Positions 12,001-21,892 of a stretch of 64,000 nt of DNA are shown here, piece after piece. The stretch lies in assembly GCF_000711695.1 (NCBI RefSeq), contig NW_013547007.1, forward strand, positions 62,001-126,000, given 5' to 3'. The position numbers and the translations under genes are program-made. This stretch comes from Tilletiaria anomala UBC 951 (lineage: Eukaryota; Basidiomycota; Exobasidiomycetes; Georgefischeriales; Tilletiariaceae). The number at the start of each line of letters is the position of its first letter. The stretch's first letter is position 1. Under the pieces are notes generated by a model. The model was not told the origin of the DNA. It did no database searches and was given only the letters and a program-made list of their open reading frames with translations.

Positions 12001-12501
12001 GCGAACCTTGAACTCCTCGGCAATCTCGCCGATGCCAGTGGCGCTGTCGTCGGCGTGCGCAACGTCGATGCAAGTGCGAATGCAGGTAATGATGGTGGTG
12101 ACAAGACGGACGGCGAGCGAGCTGCGAACCACCTCGCTAACTGGATGCGCGAACTGGACGGCAGCTTCAAAGAGAGACCATTTCCTGGTACAAACTACAA
12201 TTATGCGCCTGGTCCAACTGCAGCGGCGTCTGGTGTCATCGATCCTTCTCTCGAAGGCGGCAGCGGCGGCGTGTCTGCGCCATCTCAGAGCAACCAGCAC
12301 CAGCACGGTCAGCCTCAGACATGGCACGGGCAAGGCCAACAGCGGTCCTCGTCGGACCAGCAGGCTTTTTCACCCACCTCCTCTGATATGTCTTCCGTCG
12401 GCGACTTCGCGCAAAACTGGACTGGCTGGGAACGCTTCGTCGATTCCGTACTACTCCAAAAAGACGTCGGTAACGGCGATTTCCTCAGCCTCCTTTCCTA
12501 A
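9037..12501 (+). CDS. Zn2Cys6 transcription factor with fungal-specific TF domain
   Basis: Two exons, 9037-11423 and 11529-12501, joined across a 105-nt intron, giving 1119 aa. The N-terminal 250 residues are Ala/Gln-rich and disordered. A Zn2Cys6 binuclear cluster follows (Cys259, 262, 269, 276, 279, 297; CLQCRAKKQKCDRQHPVCGNC), preceded by a basic stretch. The fungal-specific regulatory domain lies at roughly 400-900, with the typical FAGTCFGVAVRLSYAAGLHR and RRNLWWNVVYFE segments. The spliced junction restores the conserved LISLCSYHVFAAGVILG helix. The C-terminus is Gln/Ser-rich, likely an activation region. The open frame extends upstream of 9037 only through non-ATG codons, so that ATG is chosen. 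The C5-C6 spacing of 17 residues is longer than the usual 6-9. Such proteins are nuclear and bind CGG triplets; the target is unknown, but the adjacent P450 is a reasonable guess. Confidence 0.88.
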
Positions 12502-13670
12502 CAAGCTGCCTTTCTTACTGTCAGCGCGGCTTTTGCGTCGAACCAGGTGTCATCGCAAAACAGAGACTGGCTGGACAAGGACAGAGCAACTGCATGTAGC
12601 CTATACGAGCGTGGATCCAATATACCAGACCGGATTGATATAAAGCAGAAATCTGTCTACAGAATTACAGGTGGCAAAATGGGTCGAGACTAAAAAAAAC
12701 AAGCTGCGCGCAGATGGCAAGTTCGAGCGGAGTTGACGTGAAGTGAAGATTGGCTGGAGCAGTAAGCCCAGACATCTGCTAAGTTGACAAGAATCCGCCA
12801 GGAGGTAAGATGAGTGTAATTCTGGATATATCTGATGGCATGCTGTCGAATTTTATTTGAAAAGGGTGGATGGGGACAGCGTATAAAGGAAGCGGGTAGT
12901 CGACGGCGGCTCAAATGTACCCTAACGAGATCCTGATGTGATCTACGTCCACCGAGCTCGACTCCCATCCGCGGGCAACAAGACGAGCAAGAGCCATGTG
13001 CGCTGGCCCAGCATATGCGGCTTTTGCTTCAGTTAGTATCAGCAGACCATACTCGGAGATCGAGACAGGCTGGCGCCAGAGTAGCCCTTGCTCATTGTGT
13101 TCATATTCGCTGACTAGACATGTGCTACCCGTCAACCTCCGGGCTGCACCTCCTACGACACGAGTTGCAGCCGACTTGGGAAAGAGCTCGACGACTGAAT
13201 TGAAGTAGTCCATCCGCAGGCGCCAAGCTCCCGAGCCTGAGAACTGCGAATTGAGTAAATATTTCGCACCATGGTACATATAGATAGTGAGCATTCGAGA
13301 TGCGATGAGGGTGTGAACTACAAAAGGTGTAATGTGTAGTCTAAAGAAACTTTTTCGACATTTGTTAGTTGTGTTGGTGCCTTTTGTCGGGGCTTTTTCT
13401 AATTTTTTTTTGTCGCGGGGCTCGATCCATTACGACGTCCGAAAAAAGGAACCAACCATCTCTCCCTCGGGGGCTATGCCGCCCTGCAGCAGTTGATCGT
13501 TCGTAGTCTTGCAACGTGCTTCATGCATCCCTCCCTCCCTTCGGTTTATAAGGTCACAGCGTTTTCATATGACCATTCTTCCTAGTTAGGGGCATCTCAA
13601 GTCGGCATTTCAAGGAGGAAAACGGCTGCCGTGAAGCACATTTTCACTTTCACCGTGTGCAACTGGCAAC
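12502..13670. other. intergenic with one unassigned ORF
   Basis: Apart from the minus-strand ORF at 12911-13294 I see no gene. The right end has a T-rich tract at 13392-13411 and pyrimidine runs consistent with the promoter of the Mtf2-like gene. Confidence 0.4.
12911..13294 (-). CDS. hypothetical 127-aa protein
   Basis: ATG-initiated open frame with a mixed, protein-like composition (for example MDYFNSVVELFPKSAATRV and EYGLLILTEAKAAYAG). No family is recognised. It lacks a signal peptide or clear membrane segment and could be a fragment of a spliced or decayed gene, or chance. It lies between two well-supported plus-strand genes. Confidence 0.25.
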   Translation of the reverse strand: MLTIYMYHGAKYLLNSQFSGSGAWRLRMDYFNSVVELFPKSAATRVVGGAARRLTGSTCLVSEYEHNEQGLLWRQPVSISEYGLLILTEAKAAYAGPAHMALARLVARGWESSSVDVDHIRISLGYI

Positions 13671-15149
13671 ATGCTGCGAAAGGTCGCGACAAGCGTCTCT
13701 GCGTGCCCGAGGTGCGCAGGCTTGTCTGCACCCAATTTCGGTATCAGAAGGCGCTTGATAGGCGAAAATGCCGGCTTCACTTCGATGCAGTGGCGTGCGT
13801 ACTCTGATTCGACACCAGCTTCCTCAAGTGAAGCGCAGCCAACTCCTCAAAACGGCGCAGATGTGTCACAGGCTCCCGGTTCAACGATAAACCACGAAGA
13901 TGTGTGCGCAGTTGCCGGCCCCTCGCAGTCTTCAGCGCAAAATCCAGTCCATGATCCGTTCTCCGCCATCGAATCCTCATCTCCCACAGACTCTGCAAGT
14001 CTGCCACCATTGTCGTCCCTATCACTGGAGGATATCAGAACGGTTTCCCGAACCGTCTCGCGCGAGCATCTTTTCGCCAGCGACAAGCATCTTCCTAGGT
14101 ACCGACGGCCGTGGGCAAGGCCTGCATCGCCACCCGGAGGCCAAAAGATGGTCCCTGAAGAAGCTGCCACTTTCAGAAAGCTGTTCATGCAGCTCGAAGC
14201 AGGCGGAGAAGCTGATTTGGTGCGGCAATTCGCCAACCTTCCCCGCCAAAAGCCTGGCAAAAGTCGGTACGCTGAGCTTGCAAGGGAAGAGCATGCATCG
14301 CGCGTCAGTGACGAGGAGCTCGAGAAAGCGCAGGATCGGATTAAAGAGGCCATCGTCGCTTGCGAAACCGAGCCGCAGCTCTGGCGCTGGGCCGAAGAGA
14401 ATGTCTGGGGGACACTGCGTCCTGAGGTCGAAGCCCCAGTCGCATCCGTGCAAATCGGACAAGAGACCGAGAACCCGAACGACGGTAACGTTGAAAGTGA
14501 GAGCAGTGGTGAAAGACTCCAAGCGACAGAGCATGACGGCCCACAATACGGCATGCGTACACCTTTCTATGCGACGGCTCTTGCCGAACTTCTCATCCGC
14601 TTCCGCGATACTTTTCAAAATCCACACACGGCTCTGGCAGTCTATCAGAAGACCAAATTGCTCGGAATTGAATCCCAAGTGTTTGGCTGCGGAACGCTCA
14701 TGTATCGCGAAGTCATTCGGACGCAATGGGGCTGTCTGCGCGACCTGCAGGGTGTTCTGGCGACAGTGCACGAAGCGCGGCGAAAGGGTGTGCTGTCTGC
14801 CTCAAGCAGAAGGACGGACAAGCTGGAGCAGGACTTACGGACACTGATCGAGCGGATCTCTGCAGCGGCCAGTGCGGAAGCTGCACCGAGCCCTGTCTCT
14901 TCACTTGCTCGGACCTTTGGCTCAGCCTTGGCTGGCTTCCCCTTTGGGCTGAGCGATACCGCCAGCGAGAGCAGGAAGCTTGACTTTGTCGCGGAGGACA
15001 AACTGAAACTCATCGATGCCATCGAGGAACTAATCGGCAACAAGAAAGGCCAACCCAGCCATCTGTCGCGTCAATTTGAGCTCCACACACCTCGGTCCAG
15101 TCGCCCCACGGCCCCAAGACGGACGAGAAGCATCGGGAGAGCACTGTAG
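13671..15149 (+). CDS. Mtf2-like mitochondrial RNA-processing/expression protein
   Basis: Single exon, 492 aa. The N-terminus is basic and Ser/Arg/Ala-rich without early acidic residues (MLRKVATSVSACPRC), as in a mitochondrial presequence, and is followed by a disordered Ser/Pro region to about residue 140. The C-terminal half holds the Mtf2-like domain, with HTALAVYQKTKLLGIESQV, FGCGTLMYREVIRTQWG and LRDLQGVLATVHEARRKGV, which resemble the conserved helices of that fungal family. Yeast Mtf2/Nam1 acts in mitochondrial mRNA maturation and coupling to translation, so a matrix role in mitochondrial gene expression is likely. The family call is from memory of the pattern; a helical-repeat protein of another family is the alternative. 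The gene is convergent with GET3, only 33 bp between stop codons. Confidence 0.62.
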   Translation: MLRKVATSVSACPRCAGLSAPNFGIRRRLIGENAGFTSMQWRAYSDSTPASSSEAQPTPQNGADVSQAPGSTINHEDVCAVAGPSQSSAQNPVHDPFSAIESSSPTDSASLPPLSSLSLEDIRTVSRTVSREHLFASDKHLPRYRRPWARPASPPGGQKMVPEEAATFRKLFMQLEAGGEADLVRQFANLPRQKPGKSRYAELAREEHASRVSDEELEKAQDRIKEAIVACETEPQLWRWAEENVWGTLRPEVEAPVASVQIGQETENPNDGNVESESSGERLQATEHDGPQYGMRTPFYATALAELLIRFRDTFQNPHTALAVYQKTKLLGIESQVFGCGTLMYREVIRTQWGCLRDLQGVLATVHEARRKGVLSASSRRTDKLEQDLRTLIERISAAASAEAAPSPVSSLARTFGSALAGFPFGLSDTASESRKLDFVAEDKLKLIDAIEELIGNKKGQPSHLSRQFELHTPRSSRPTAPRRTRSIGRAL

Positions 15150-15182
15150 CGCAGCACTAGAAATCATGATATTTCGATATGT

Positions 15183-16547
15183 CTAGACATTTGATGGCTG
15201 GTATGGCTCAATGAGATATTGCTGGAAGCGGGCCAGTGTGGTCAGCTTCACCCTTGGCAGCGCCATGCGAAAAGGGGGAACACTCACTGAGAAACTCTTG
15301 AGCTTTTCTACGCCCCTAATCTCCTCCGTGAGCAAAGGCATCCGCACAACGTGGAAGTCGTCCGCGTACAAATCCATCATTTCTCCCAGGTATTTGTCCT
15401 GCATCGCTTTTCGAACTTTGCAATGCTCGCAGTCAGACCCAGGGTTGGGGTACAGCAGCTGGTTACACACGATCGCATGTGTGTCGATCTCGTACTGCGT
15501 CAGCTCTTGCACCAGTCGCTCCGTCTCGTAGAGAGACAGGAACTCCGCAATGCACACGCAGACGAACGTGGTCTTGTCCTGAAAAGGAAACAACGCGTAA
15601 GGTGATAGTTAGAATGTGGGCAAAAGCTAGGACGACAGTTGGCTCAGAACTCACTGCATCCTTAAACTGCGTGTTAACCTCTGTAATGACTGCACGCATA
15701 GACTCTAGCTTGGCAAACAGGTCCTCTTGGTTTGGCGCCCCGCCTCCAAACATGCCAGACATCTTTATGCGCCCAAAAAGCCTTTAGTTTCAAGCACAAC
15801 TTGACACTCAAACGTTTCGCAGCTCACTTGATTGATCATAGGGCCAAGACTTCGCCCAAGGGTGGAAAATTTGGCAAGCGCCTTCTCCAGTACCGAAGGG
15901 AAGCTGAGGAAGCGTAAGGTATGACCCGTAGGCGCAGTGTCAAAGACCACGACGTCGTAGTCCATTGACTTGACAAGCTTCATGATCTCTGCGAACCCCA
16001 TCGCCTCATCCACACCGGGAATGGCGAATGCCAAATCTTGCATGATCGACCCCATCGCTCCGCCTTGAGAGTCCGCTGCAGCAAGAAGATCCGATCGGCA
16101 GACGACGTCCGTCAGCAGGTTGCTCATCGTTCGCATTACTGCAAAGTGGTAATTCGGTGCTCACATTGCTCGATCATCTCTTGAATGCTGCCCGTAGGGT
16201 CGATCTCCATCACGCTTAGATTGTCCACACCATTGACCTTGGTGGGTTCCTTGCCGAACTTTTGCCCGAACGCATCGGATAGGTTGTGCGCTGGGTCTGT
16301 CGACACGAGCAATACCCTGCGGTCGCGTGCCAGAAGGAGGCCAAGGGAAGAACTTGTGGTGGTCTTGCCGACCCCTCCCTTTTAACACCAGTGGACATAG
16401 GCGTATTGAGCAGAAATTCTCGAGTTGTCTATGGTGACGGATCGAGATCTGATCGACCTGTGTCTCTCTCACCTTACCACCGACAAAGATCCATTTGAGA
16501 CTCCTCTGCTCCAAGATGTTGACGAGCGTTGGCTCTAAAGGCTCCAT
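15183..16547 (-). CDS. GET3: GET3 tail-anchored protein targeting ATPase (ArsA family)
   Basis: Six exons on the minus strand: 16547-16473, 16378-16165, 16075-15828, 15762-15655, 15578-15288 and 15221-15183, giving 324 aa, the usual size. The deviant Walker A loop [10 protein letters not shown] is at 23-32 and is split by the first intron. [15 protein letters not shown] follows in the switch region, and the zinc-binding dimer motif CxxC is at Cys265 and Cys268. Get3 is a cytosolic homodimeric ATPase that carries tail-anchored proteins to the Get1/Get2 receptor of the ER. The third exon begins at SDSQGGAMG, matching relatives; an apparent 26-nt intron just upstream is a false choice. The last intron (15222-15287, 66 nt) is a multiple of three with no stop. 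Confidence 0.93.
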
Positions 16548-17938
16548 TGTTGCTGCTTCTTGGACGTCACCAAAAGACTGGATACAGAGCGCGAGTTTGA
16601 AGTCAAGGGTTGGGTACTCTCAAGCGTACAAGCCGAGCAATGTTTCGTCTTCGAGATGCTAAGGGGCCTAAAGGATTCGAAGCAAGAAGCGACGGCTACA
16701 CGATAGGATTACTTGGCAGTGAGGTGCCTCAGGACCATACATGGTCTCGTGCAGCAGTCCACTATGTTGAAACGCGCTCACTGAACGCCGCAGTCTGTGA
16801 ATGTGACGCAGCCGGGCGGTTGTGTCATCGCTTCTTCCGCCTCGCTTCCAGCCCGTTCCGCTCCACTCTAAGCACCAAACATCAACTTTGCCCCCAAGTG
16901 GCTTCGTCTTCCTCAATACTCTCCATCCTTCCTAAGTTCAACTGCACGACATATAAGGCTTGCCGGAATATATGGCTGTCTGACGATTCCTGGATAACAC
17001 TCAAAAAGCGTGTTTGGAAACCACGTAAGCAGCCACGCCTACGTACTGGACTTTCGACAATGAGGCACGAAAAGTCGCAAGGGCAACTTGCGGAGCTGGT
17101 CCATCACACGTCGCACACGCTACATAGACGAGTGACGAGTTGATGAAGCAGCATGTCCAATCGCAACTTTAACACGACATACTCGCTCACCATCCATATT
17201 TTGCCAGTCGCCCCTCAAATAACGATCATTGGCGATGCCATCACCCGGTCGATTGGGCTCATGCTCACTGGAGCACCAACGACATAGCCGCAATGTAATT
17301 GGAGCGTGCAGCACCATGTGACACGCCTATACAAGCGGCAAAGATGACCGACCACTGGGACAGTCTCCCTAACGACATACAGCACATGCTGCTGGGCTAC
17401 CGTGGCGATCAACCTTCTCGTCTCTGCTGTCTGCCGTGAAATACACGCATACAGCGGCAAGGCGCTTTGCAGGCACGTGTCGATTCTCTCTCTGCGTCAG
17501 CTGGCGCTCTTCTTGAACGAGTCCTCCATACCGCGCAAATGGACTGAGCGACCCGATGCAGACCATGGACCAGCTGAACCTGAATCGCGATTTGGAGAAC
17601 AAGGGCTTAAGTATCGAACTTGTAAACGTGCTCGCGGGCCGTACGCACTTACCTCTCCTGCAGCACGTCGTCAACTCTTCGGTGACAAACCTGTCCCATC
17701 TGGCCATCGGCAGGCTGCTCCTCAGCGGCGCTCAGTTGGAGATATCCGACAGGTTTGCCCACAGCGTCTGTGCCCCCAGAGTCAGCATAGGAGTCGTTGC
17801 CGATGTTCTTGCAGCCTTGTTTGCCGCGGATCAGTTGTAGTTGCAGCTGGACGTGCGTTCGGTGACGGGGCATGCCAACTATGCACTTGCGCGACTTCGG
17901 CTGCACGTGAAGGGACCAATCGAAGGTACAATGAATTT
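16548..17938. other. intergenic, no supported gene
   Basis: Lies upstream of GET3 and downstream of the HAD gene, both on the minus strand. Several open frames of up to about 190 codons overlap one another on both strands, none with a recognised domain. It contains copy A of a diverged repeat (16844-16960). Confidence 0.4.
16844..16960 (+). repeat. dispersed repeat, copy A, ending in a TATA-like box
   Basis: This stretch of about 117 bp aligns with 21776-21892 in the same orientation. By eye about four in five bases match, with a small indel. Shared blocks include AGCCCGTTC, CCAAGT, GCTTCGTC, CATCCTTCCT and TTCAACTG, and both copies end in CATATAAG. It looks like a duplicated promoter or 5' end rather than coding sequence. 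Confidence 0.65.
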
Positions 17939-18841
17939 CTAGTCTTTTGCATCTTTCTTGTACAATTGTACTAGTATAGGCAATGCATTCTGCCAATTTC
18001 GTACGTGAACGAGTACTTTTTCGCGTGCATGCAAATCGCGCTTGCCCAGCTTTCCTCCACGCTTCAGCCATTCTTCGGGGGTATTGACGCAATTGCCCAA
18101 GCCGATGCGTTCGAGAGTAGCTAGGAGACTCTCGGCCTCGCCAAAGATGAGACCAACGTCGACTTCAAGCAAGCATGCCAAGTCGGTGTTACTGTCACCT
18201 GCATACACACAGATCTGCTTGCCAGCCCTGTCCATTTGCGTGCGAATCCGCCTCATCTCCCTCTGCTTGTCCGAGGCGACGCGAATGCCTGAGCGACCCG
18301 GCGTCGACGATGCATCTTTGCTCTTTGTAAGCTTTCCCGTCCCAACCAGATGGCCGTGGCAGTCTAGCTCGATTTCATTGGCGCAGATGCTGTGTGGTGT
18401 GCAAGATCCGCCTCGTGGTGTCGCAAGTGCCGTCTGTATGAAGCGACCGGACCAGCCTACCGAGATTATATGTAGCTGGATCGCATCTCGAGACTCTATG
18501 AAGGCCGCTGCCTCGCTCCATCCTTGTCTGAACTCGACCAACTTTCGAGCCCGTTCATCCGCAGCCACAGGGTTCCAGCCCTTGAACAGCTGTGATTTCT
18601 CGACGCGGTCTTGGCTCTTTAGCTCCACCGCGTCCAGAGAATCAAGGAAATTGAGCTGATCGCCCAGTGTCGTTCCCTTTTCGTGCTGTAAGTTGTGCTC
18701 TTCCAAATCCCGCACGTACGCTTCGGCCAAAGCAGAGAAGCTTGTCCGTTCGGGGAATGTATCCATGTCCCAAGGCGGCGCAATGAGCGAGAGGGTGTCG
18801 CTGTTCGAGATAGTTTCGTCCCAGTCGGAAAAAAGGAGCAT
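17939..18841 (-). CDS. HAD-superfamily phosphatase (MtnX/CicA-like)
   Basis: Single exon, 300 aa from the ATG at 18841; the frame runs further upstream only to a non-ATG codon. The HAD nucleophile motif is at the N-terminus: DWDETISNSDT, with Asp6 and Asp8 as the catalytic pair. The motif II serine lies in IISVGWSG, and motif IV reads GDSNTDL towards the C-terminus. The cap region sits between them. Related fungal proteins are cytosolic small-molecule phosphatases similar to MtnX of methionine salvage and to phosphoserine phosphatases; the substrate cannot be read from the sequence. No partner genes of methionine salvage lie nearby. An upstream non-coding or short coding exon is possible. Confidence 0.78.
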   Translation of the reverse strand: MLLFSDWDETISNSDTLSLIAPPWDMDTFPERTSFSALAEAYVRDLEEHNLQHEKGTTLGDQLNFLDSLDAVELKSQDRVEKSQLFKGWNPVAADERARKLVEFRQGWSEAAAFIESRDAIQLHIISVGWSGRFIQTALATPRGGSCTPHSICANEIELDCHGHLVGTGKLTKSKDASSTPGRSGIRVASDKQREMRRIRTQMDRAGKQICVYAGDSNTDLACLLEVDVGLIFGEAESLLATLERIGLGNCVNTPEEWLKRGGKLGKRDLHAREKVLVHVRNWQNALPILVQLYKKDAKD

Positions 18842-19541
18842 CTTGGGCAGCCTGTTGGTAAATCTCTTCGATCCAACAGCGAAGGGAACTGTGCAGTTGT
18901 TTGCCCACAGGATCACGGTCTCCAGTCTTCTGCTTGGGCACGAGGCATGGGGTATGCGGCGCTAGAAAGGCTTCGAGCCTCAAGACTTAACGATGTACGT
19001 ACACGGCCCGCAGCGCGTAGTACAACCAGGCCAAGCGTTACAGTATCAGCGATCAGGTGTGTTAGCCCTTAGGGCAAGCTCGGGGCTTTGGGATCTTGGG
19101 TCTTGCGACTTGGGGCGACAGAGCAGGGCCTGGCAAGTTGAGTGACAGGGCGCAAGAGCGAAGAGCCCCCCCCCCTCACTCGGGAAACGCTTCATGGCTC
19201 GCTTGGGGCTCGCAATTCCCTGTGATTGCGCCCTGCCCTGTACTGACCCCGATAAATACTCGCATGGCACTTGCTTGACTGCGCCCACTAACTACATGGA
19301 TTGCAGTTGATTTGGGTCCTACGAGAGTTGGTTTAGAGTCTGTCATGAGACTTTGAGACATCCACAACCCATGGCCTTGTTTGTGTAATTTCCAGAAAAG
19401 AAACGCGCTTCCCCATGCTCTTCTGTTCCAGCTGCATCTCTTGCTGTTGTGTTAGTGTTGTTGTTCTTGATACATATGCATATGCATGTGCATATGCAAA
19501 AGCACAATTGGGTATTGGAGTCACATGTTTACTGGACTTTG
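18842..19541. other. intergenic between HAD phosphatase and velvet gene
   Basis: No supported gene. Both neighbours are on the minus strand, so this is the velvet 3' flank and the HAD promoter. It has a run of ten C at 19166-19175 and a pair of GCATATGC octamers. Confidence 0.5.
19478..19497. promoter_or_regulatory. paired GCATATGC palindromic octamers
   Basis: Two perfect palindromic octamers at 19478-19485 and 19490-19497, twelve bases start to start, about one helical turn. The pair is 640 bp upstream of the HAD phosphatase and just past the velvet stop codon. It could be a paired binding site or an RNA element; both are speculation. Confidence 0.3.
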
Positions 19542-20953
19542 TCAATCATCTTCCTCATCATCGGCGCCCGCTGCGACGCCTGCGGATTTCTTGTGATCCG
19601 TACGGATAGCTAGCTTGATGCCTTGGCTTGCGAGCTTGCGCGACAATGGCGTCGGAGCTACCTGCCCTGGGAATTTGCGCGGAGGATAGCAAGCTGCGGT
19701 CGCATTCAAATAAAAGGGAAGAAGGTGAATGTGACAGCTTGTGCCCAAGAAGAGGGCCAATTCCGGACGCACTAAACGGAGCGGTGTAAATTTCAGCCAG
19801 CATGAGAGACATGCCTTCGCTTATGCGTCCGGCGCTGGCAAGGAAATCATACCACCACGGTCGAGCCGCCCGTCAGCTTGCGGGCTAGCCCCAGGGCCAC
19901 GAAAATGCAAAGTACTCACGCATCTAAGCTGGTGAAAGACAGCTTCAAGCGGTACTCCCCTTCCATGCGGACACTGATGTCTTGCATCACGAAGAAAATG
20001 CACAGCTCCTCCTGCAGATTACGAGCTGTGTTGGCACTGCAGACCGGGTTTCCGATCAAGTTGCGCGTGACGCTCGAGGTTGTCATCAGCGCATTCGACG
20101 GTGCGCCTGCAGATGAGGAACCACCAGCGCCACCCCGAGGTGAGGCGCTTGGATTGCTGTCCAGCAAGGCAGCCGCGCGTGTGATGAAGAGCGACCGAGG
20201 GGCCAATGTGGTAGCGTCAACCAGATCCGCTGTCAGAACGAAGAGGGACGTGTCGAAGCTCCTTCACGGTGGGACCACGCTTCATGAGCTCCTGGAAACG
20301 GTAGCAAGTATGGATCCGAGGGCATGCTTACGTGGGATTCAGTTCGGACCCCGATGCGGTAGCTCTTACCGTCAACTTGACGACGAGGGCCGGGCTTAGC
20401 GGACGTCGGTCCTGCAAAGTGACAGCGGTTATCAGCCCAAGCTGTAATCGGCGATATGCACGACACCGCCCCGCACCTTGTCTCCAAAGGCACACACCCT
20501 GGCCCTGTTGGGCGACTGCTCGATGTGCAGGGTGTATTGTCTTCCCAAGCACCAGGATCCAAAATGCGGTACTTAGCATAATTGGCCATTTCTGTCACTC
20601 TTTTGGAGCAAAGGCTCACTTTCCATCCCTCTCTCCGGCATATCCACCAATGCTCGTACTTGCGGATGGCGGGACTGGCCCGTCCTGCGCACCCGATGCG
20701 ATCGGTATCCCAGATGCAATGGCAGTCTGAGAATGATAATCCGCAAGCGCCATCAAAACCATGTAAAGATTATAACCGGACGACCACTCACTCGTCCTAG
20801 GTCGGCAGGAGGAGCAGTGCCGTATACGGTTGAAGAAGCATCTGCAGATGCCGACGCAGCTGACGGTGGACGAGGTTGCTTTGGCGCGTCTACAGGAGGA
20901 TTAGCCTGCCCTAAATCATCGTCGTTAGACGAAGCTGCCCGTGGCCGCTTCAT
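19542..20953 (-). CDS. velvet-domain transcriptional regulator
   Basis: Seven exons on the minus strand: 20953-20792, 20726-20620, 20540-20477, 20411-20332, 20261-19920, 19834-19773 and 19693-19542, giving 322 aa. After a 90-residue disordered N-terminus the velvet fold starts at QYTLHIEQSPNRARVCAFGDK and continues, only when spliced, as DRRPLSPALVVKLTV, the family signature. It ends with FFVMQDISVRMEGEYRLKL and a YPPRKFPGQVAPTPLSRKLA block followed by GIKLAIR. Velvet proteins are nuclear DNA-binding regulators (VeA, VelB, VosA, VelC; Ryp2/Ryp3) of sporulation and secondary metabolism and act as homo- or heterodimers. The protein is little more than the domain, like VelB/VosA-type rather than VeA. 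An insertion of roughly 25 Ser/Gly/Ala-rich residues interrupts the domain centre. The acceptor at 20261 could shift by three bases. Confidence 0.9.
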
Positions 20954-21775
20954 CCAGGCCGCTCAGCATGCAAGAGCAAGCGAAAAACCTTCAATCGGGC
21001 ACGAATGATGTCCTTCCGAAGGGCGAAGGTGAGCCTTTCTTGTTGCACACTGATGCAGGCTCAGATGTATGCTTTCACCATATGGGTGTCAACTTCAATG
21101 CGCTACTTGCAGGTGCGGCTGACGATCGTGTTCGCACACAAGCACATTCCAGTGACTTCACAGGAATCTATCTCCGCTTTCTTGGAAGTCCATACGATCT
21201 CACGGAGAACAGTCAACGCTCGTCGCTCGTCCATCGCACGATGATAGTCGCGTTTGATTCAAAGGGCAGGACAGAGGTGATTTCACATTCCAGGCTTCAG
21301 AAGTTCAGAGTCCAGAAAGCACAGCCGAAAAGGGTTTACATATTTTCTAGAGCTCATCTGGTCATCACGGTCCGAGCTGGGGTTGCACAGTAGTTGAACC
21401 CGGTGCATACAGTGGGTGACCGAGAAGACCATCTCTGGGAATCAAAGATCGCTAAAAACGACAACGAACCTGTGGAAGAGGAGCCGACGACAGAAAAAAG
21501 GCACTTGACAGCAGTGGTGAATGTGGCATGTTAATGCATTCTGGGTTTGTTTGGCTTTCAGTTGGCGACCCAGCAGGCAGCGCGCCCTAGCGCTCCGGGC
21601 TCTGGCAGGCTCTGTCCTTGGAGGTTCGACAGGATTTGAAACTCAACGCTCCACCAAGCAAGTTCTCAGCACTCGGCCCTCAGCATAAGTTTGCTTCATC
21701 AGCGTCTCTTCCATGTCTCGCGCCTGGTGTTAAGTTTGGTATCATAAGGAGTTGTTGCTTCATACTTTGACAAGG

Positions 21776-21892
21776 GCTTCGAGCCCGTTCTGTTCCACTA
21801 TTCCAAGTACAAAGCATCAGCTTTGCCCCAAGTTGCTTCGTCGTCTTCACTACCGTACATCCTTCCTCAATTCAACTGTACCGCATATAAGC
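21776..21892 (+). repeat. dispersed repeat, copy B, ending in a TATA-like box
   Basis: Partner of 16844-16960, same orientation, ending in GCATATAAGC. The sequences after the box differ between copies, so the similarity stops at or just past the TATA-like element. Confidence 0.65.

Noticed and set aside
13847-14771. Two overlapping minus-strand frames of 235 and 249 codons
   Set aside because: Antisense to the Mtf2-like gene, in different frames, without recognised content.
16139-16164. A 26-nt intron in GET3
   Set aside because: It has GT and AG ends and keeps a frame, but an 89-nt intron (16076-16164) from the same donor gives the family-typical [11 protein letters not shown] junction and a normal size.
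16139-16200. Possible programmed frameshift in GET3
   Set aside because: Ordinary splicing explains the change of frame.
20941-21393. 150-codon plus-strand frame overlapping the velvet 5' end
   Set aside because: It opens with a GTG, shows no domain, and overlaps the velvet first exon on the other strand.
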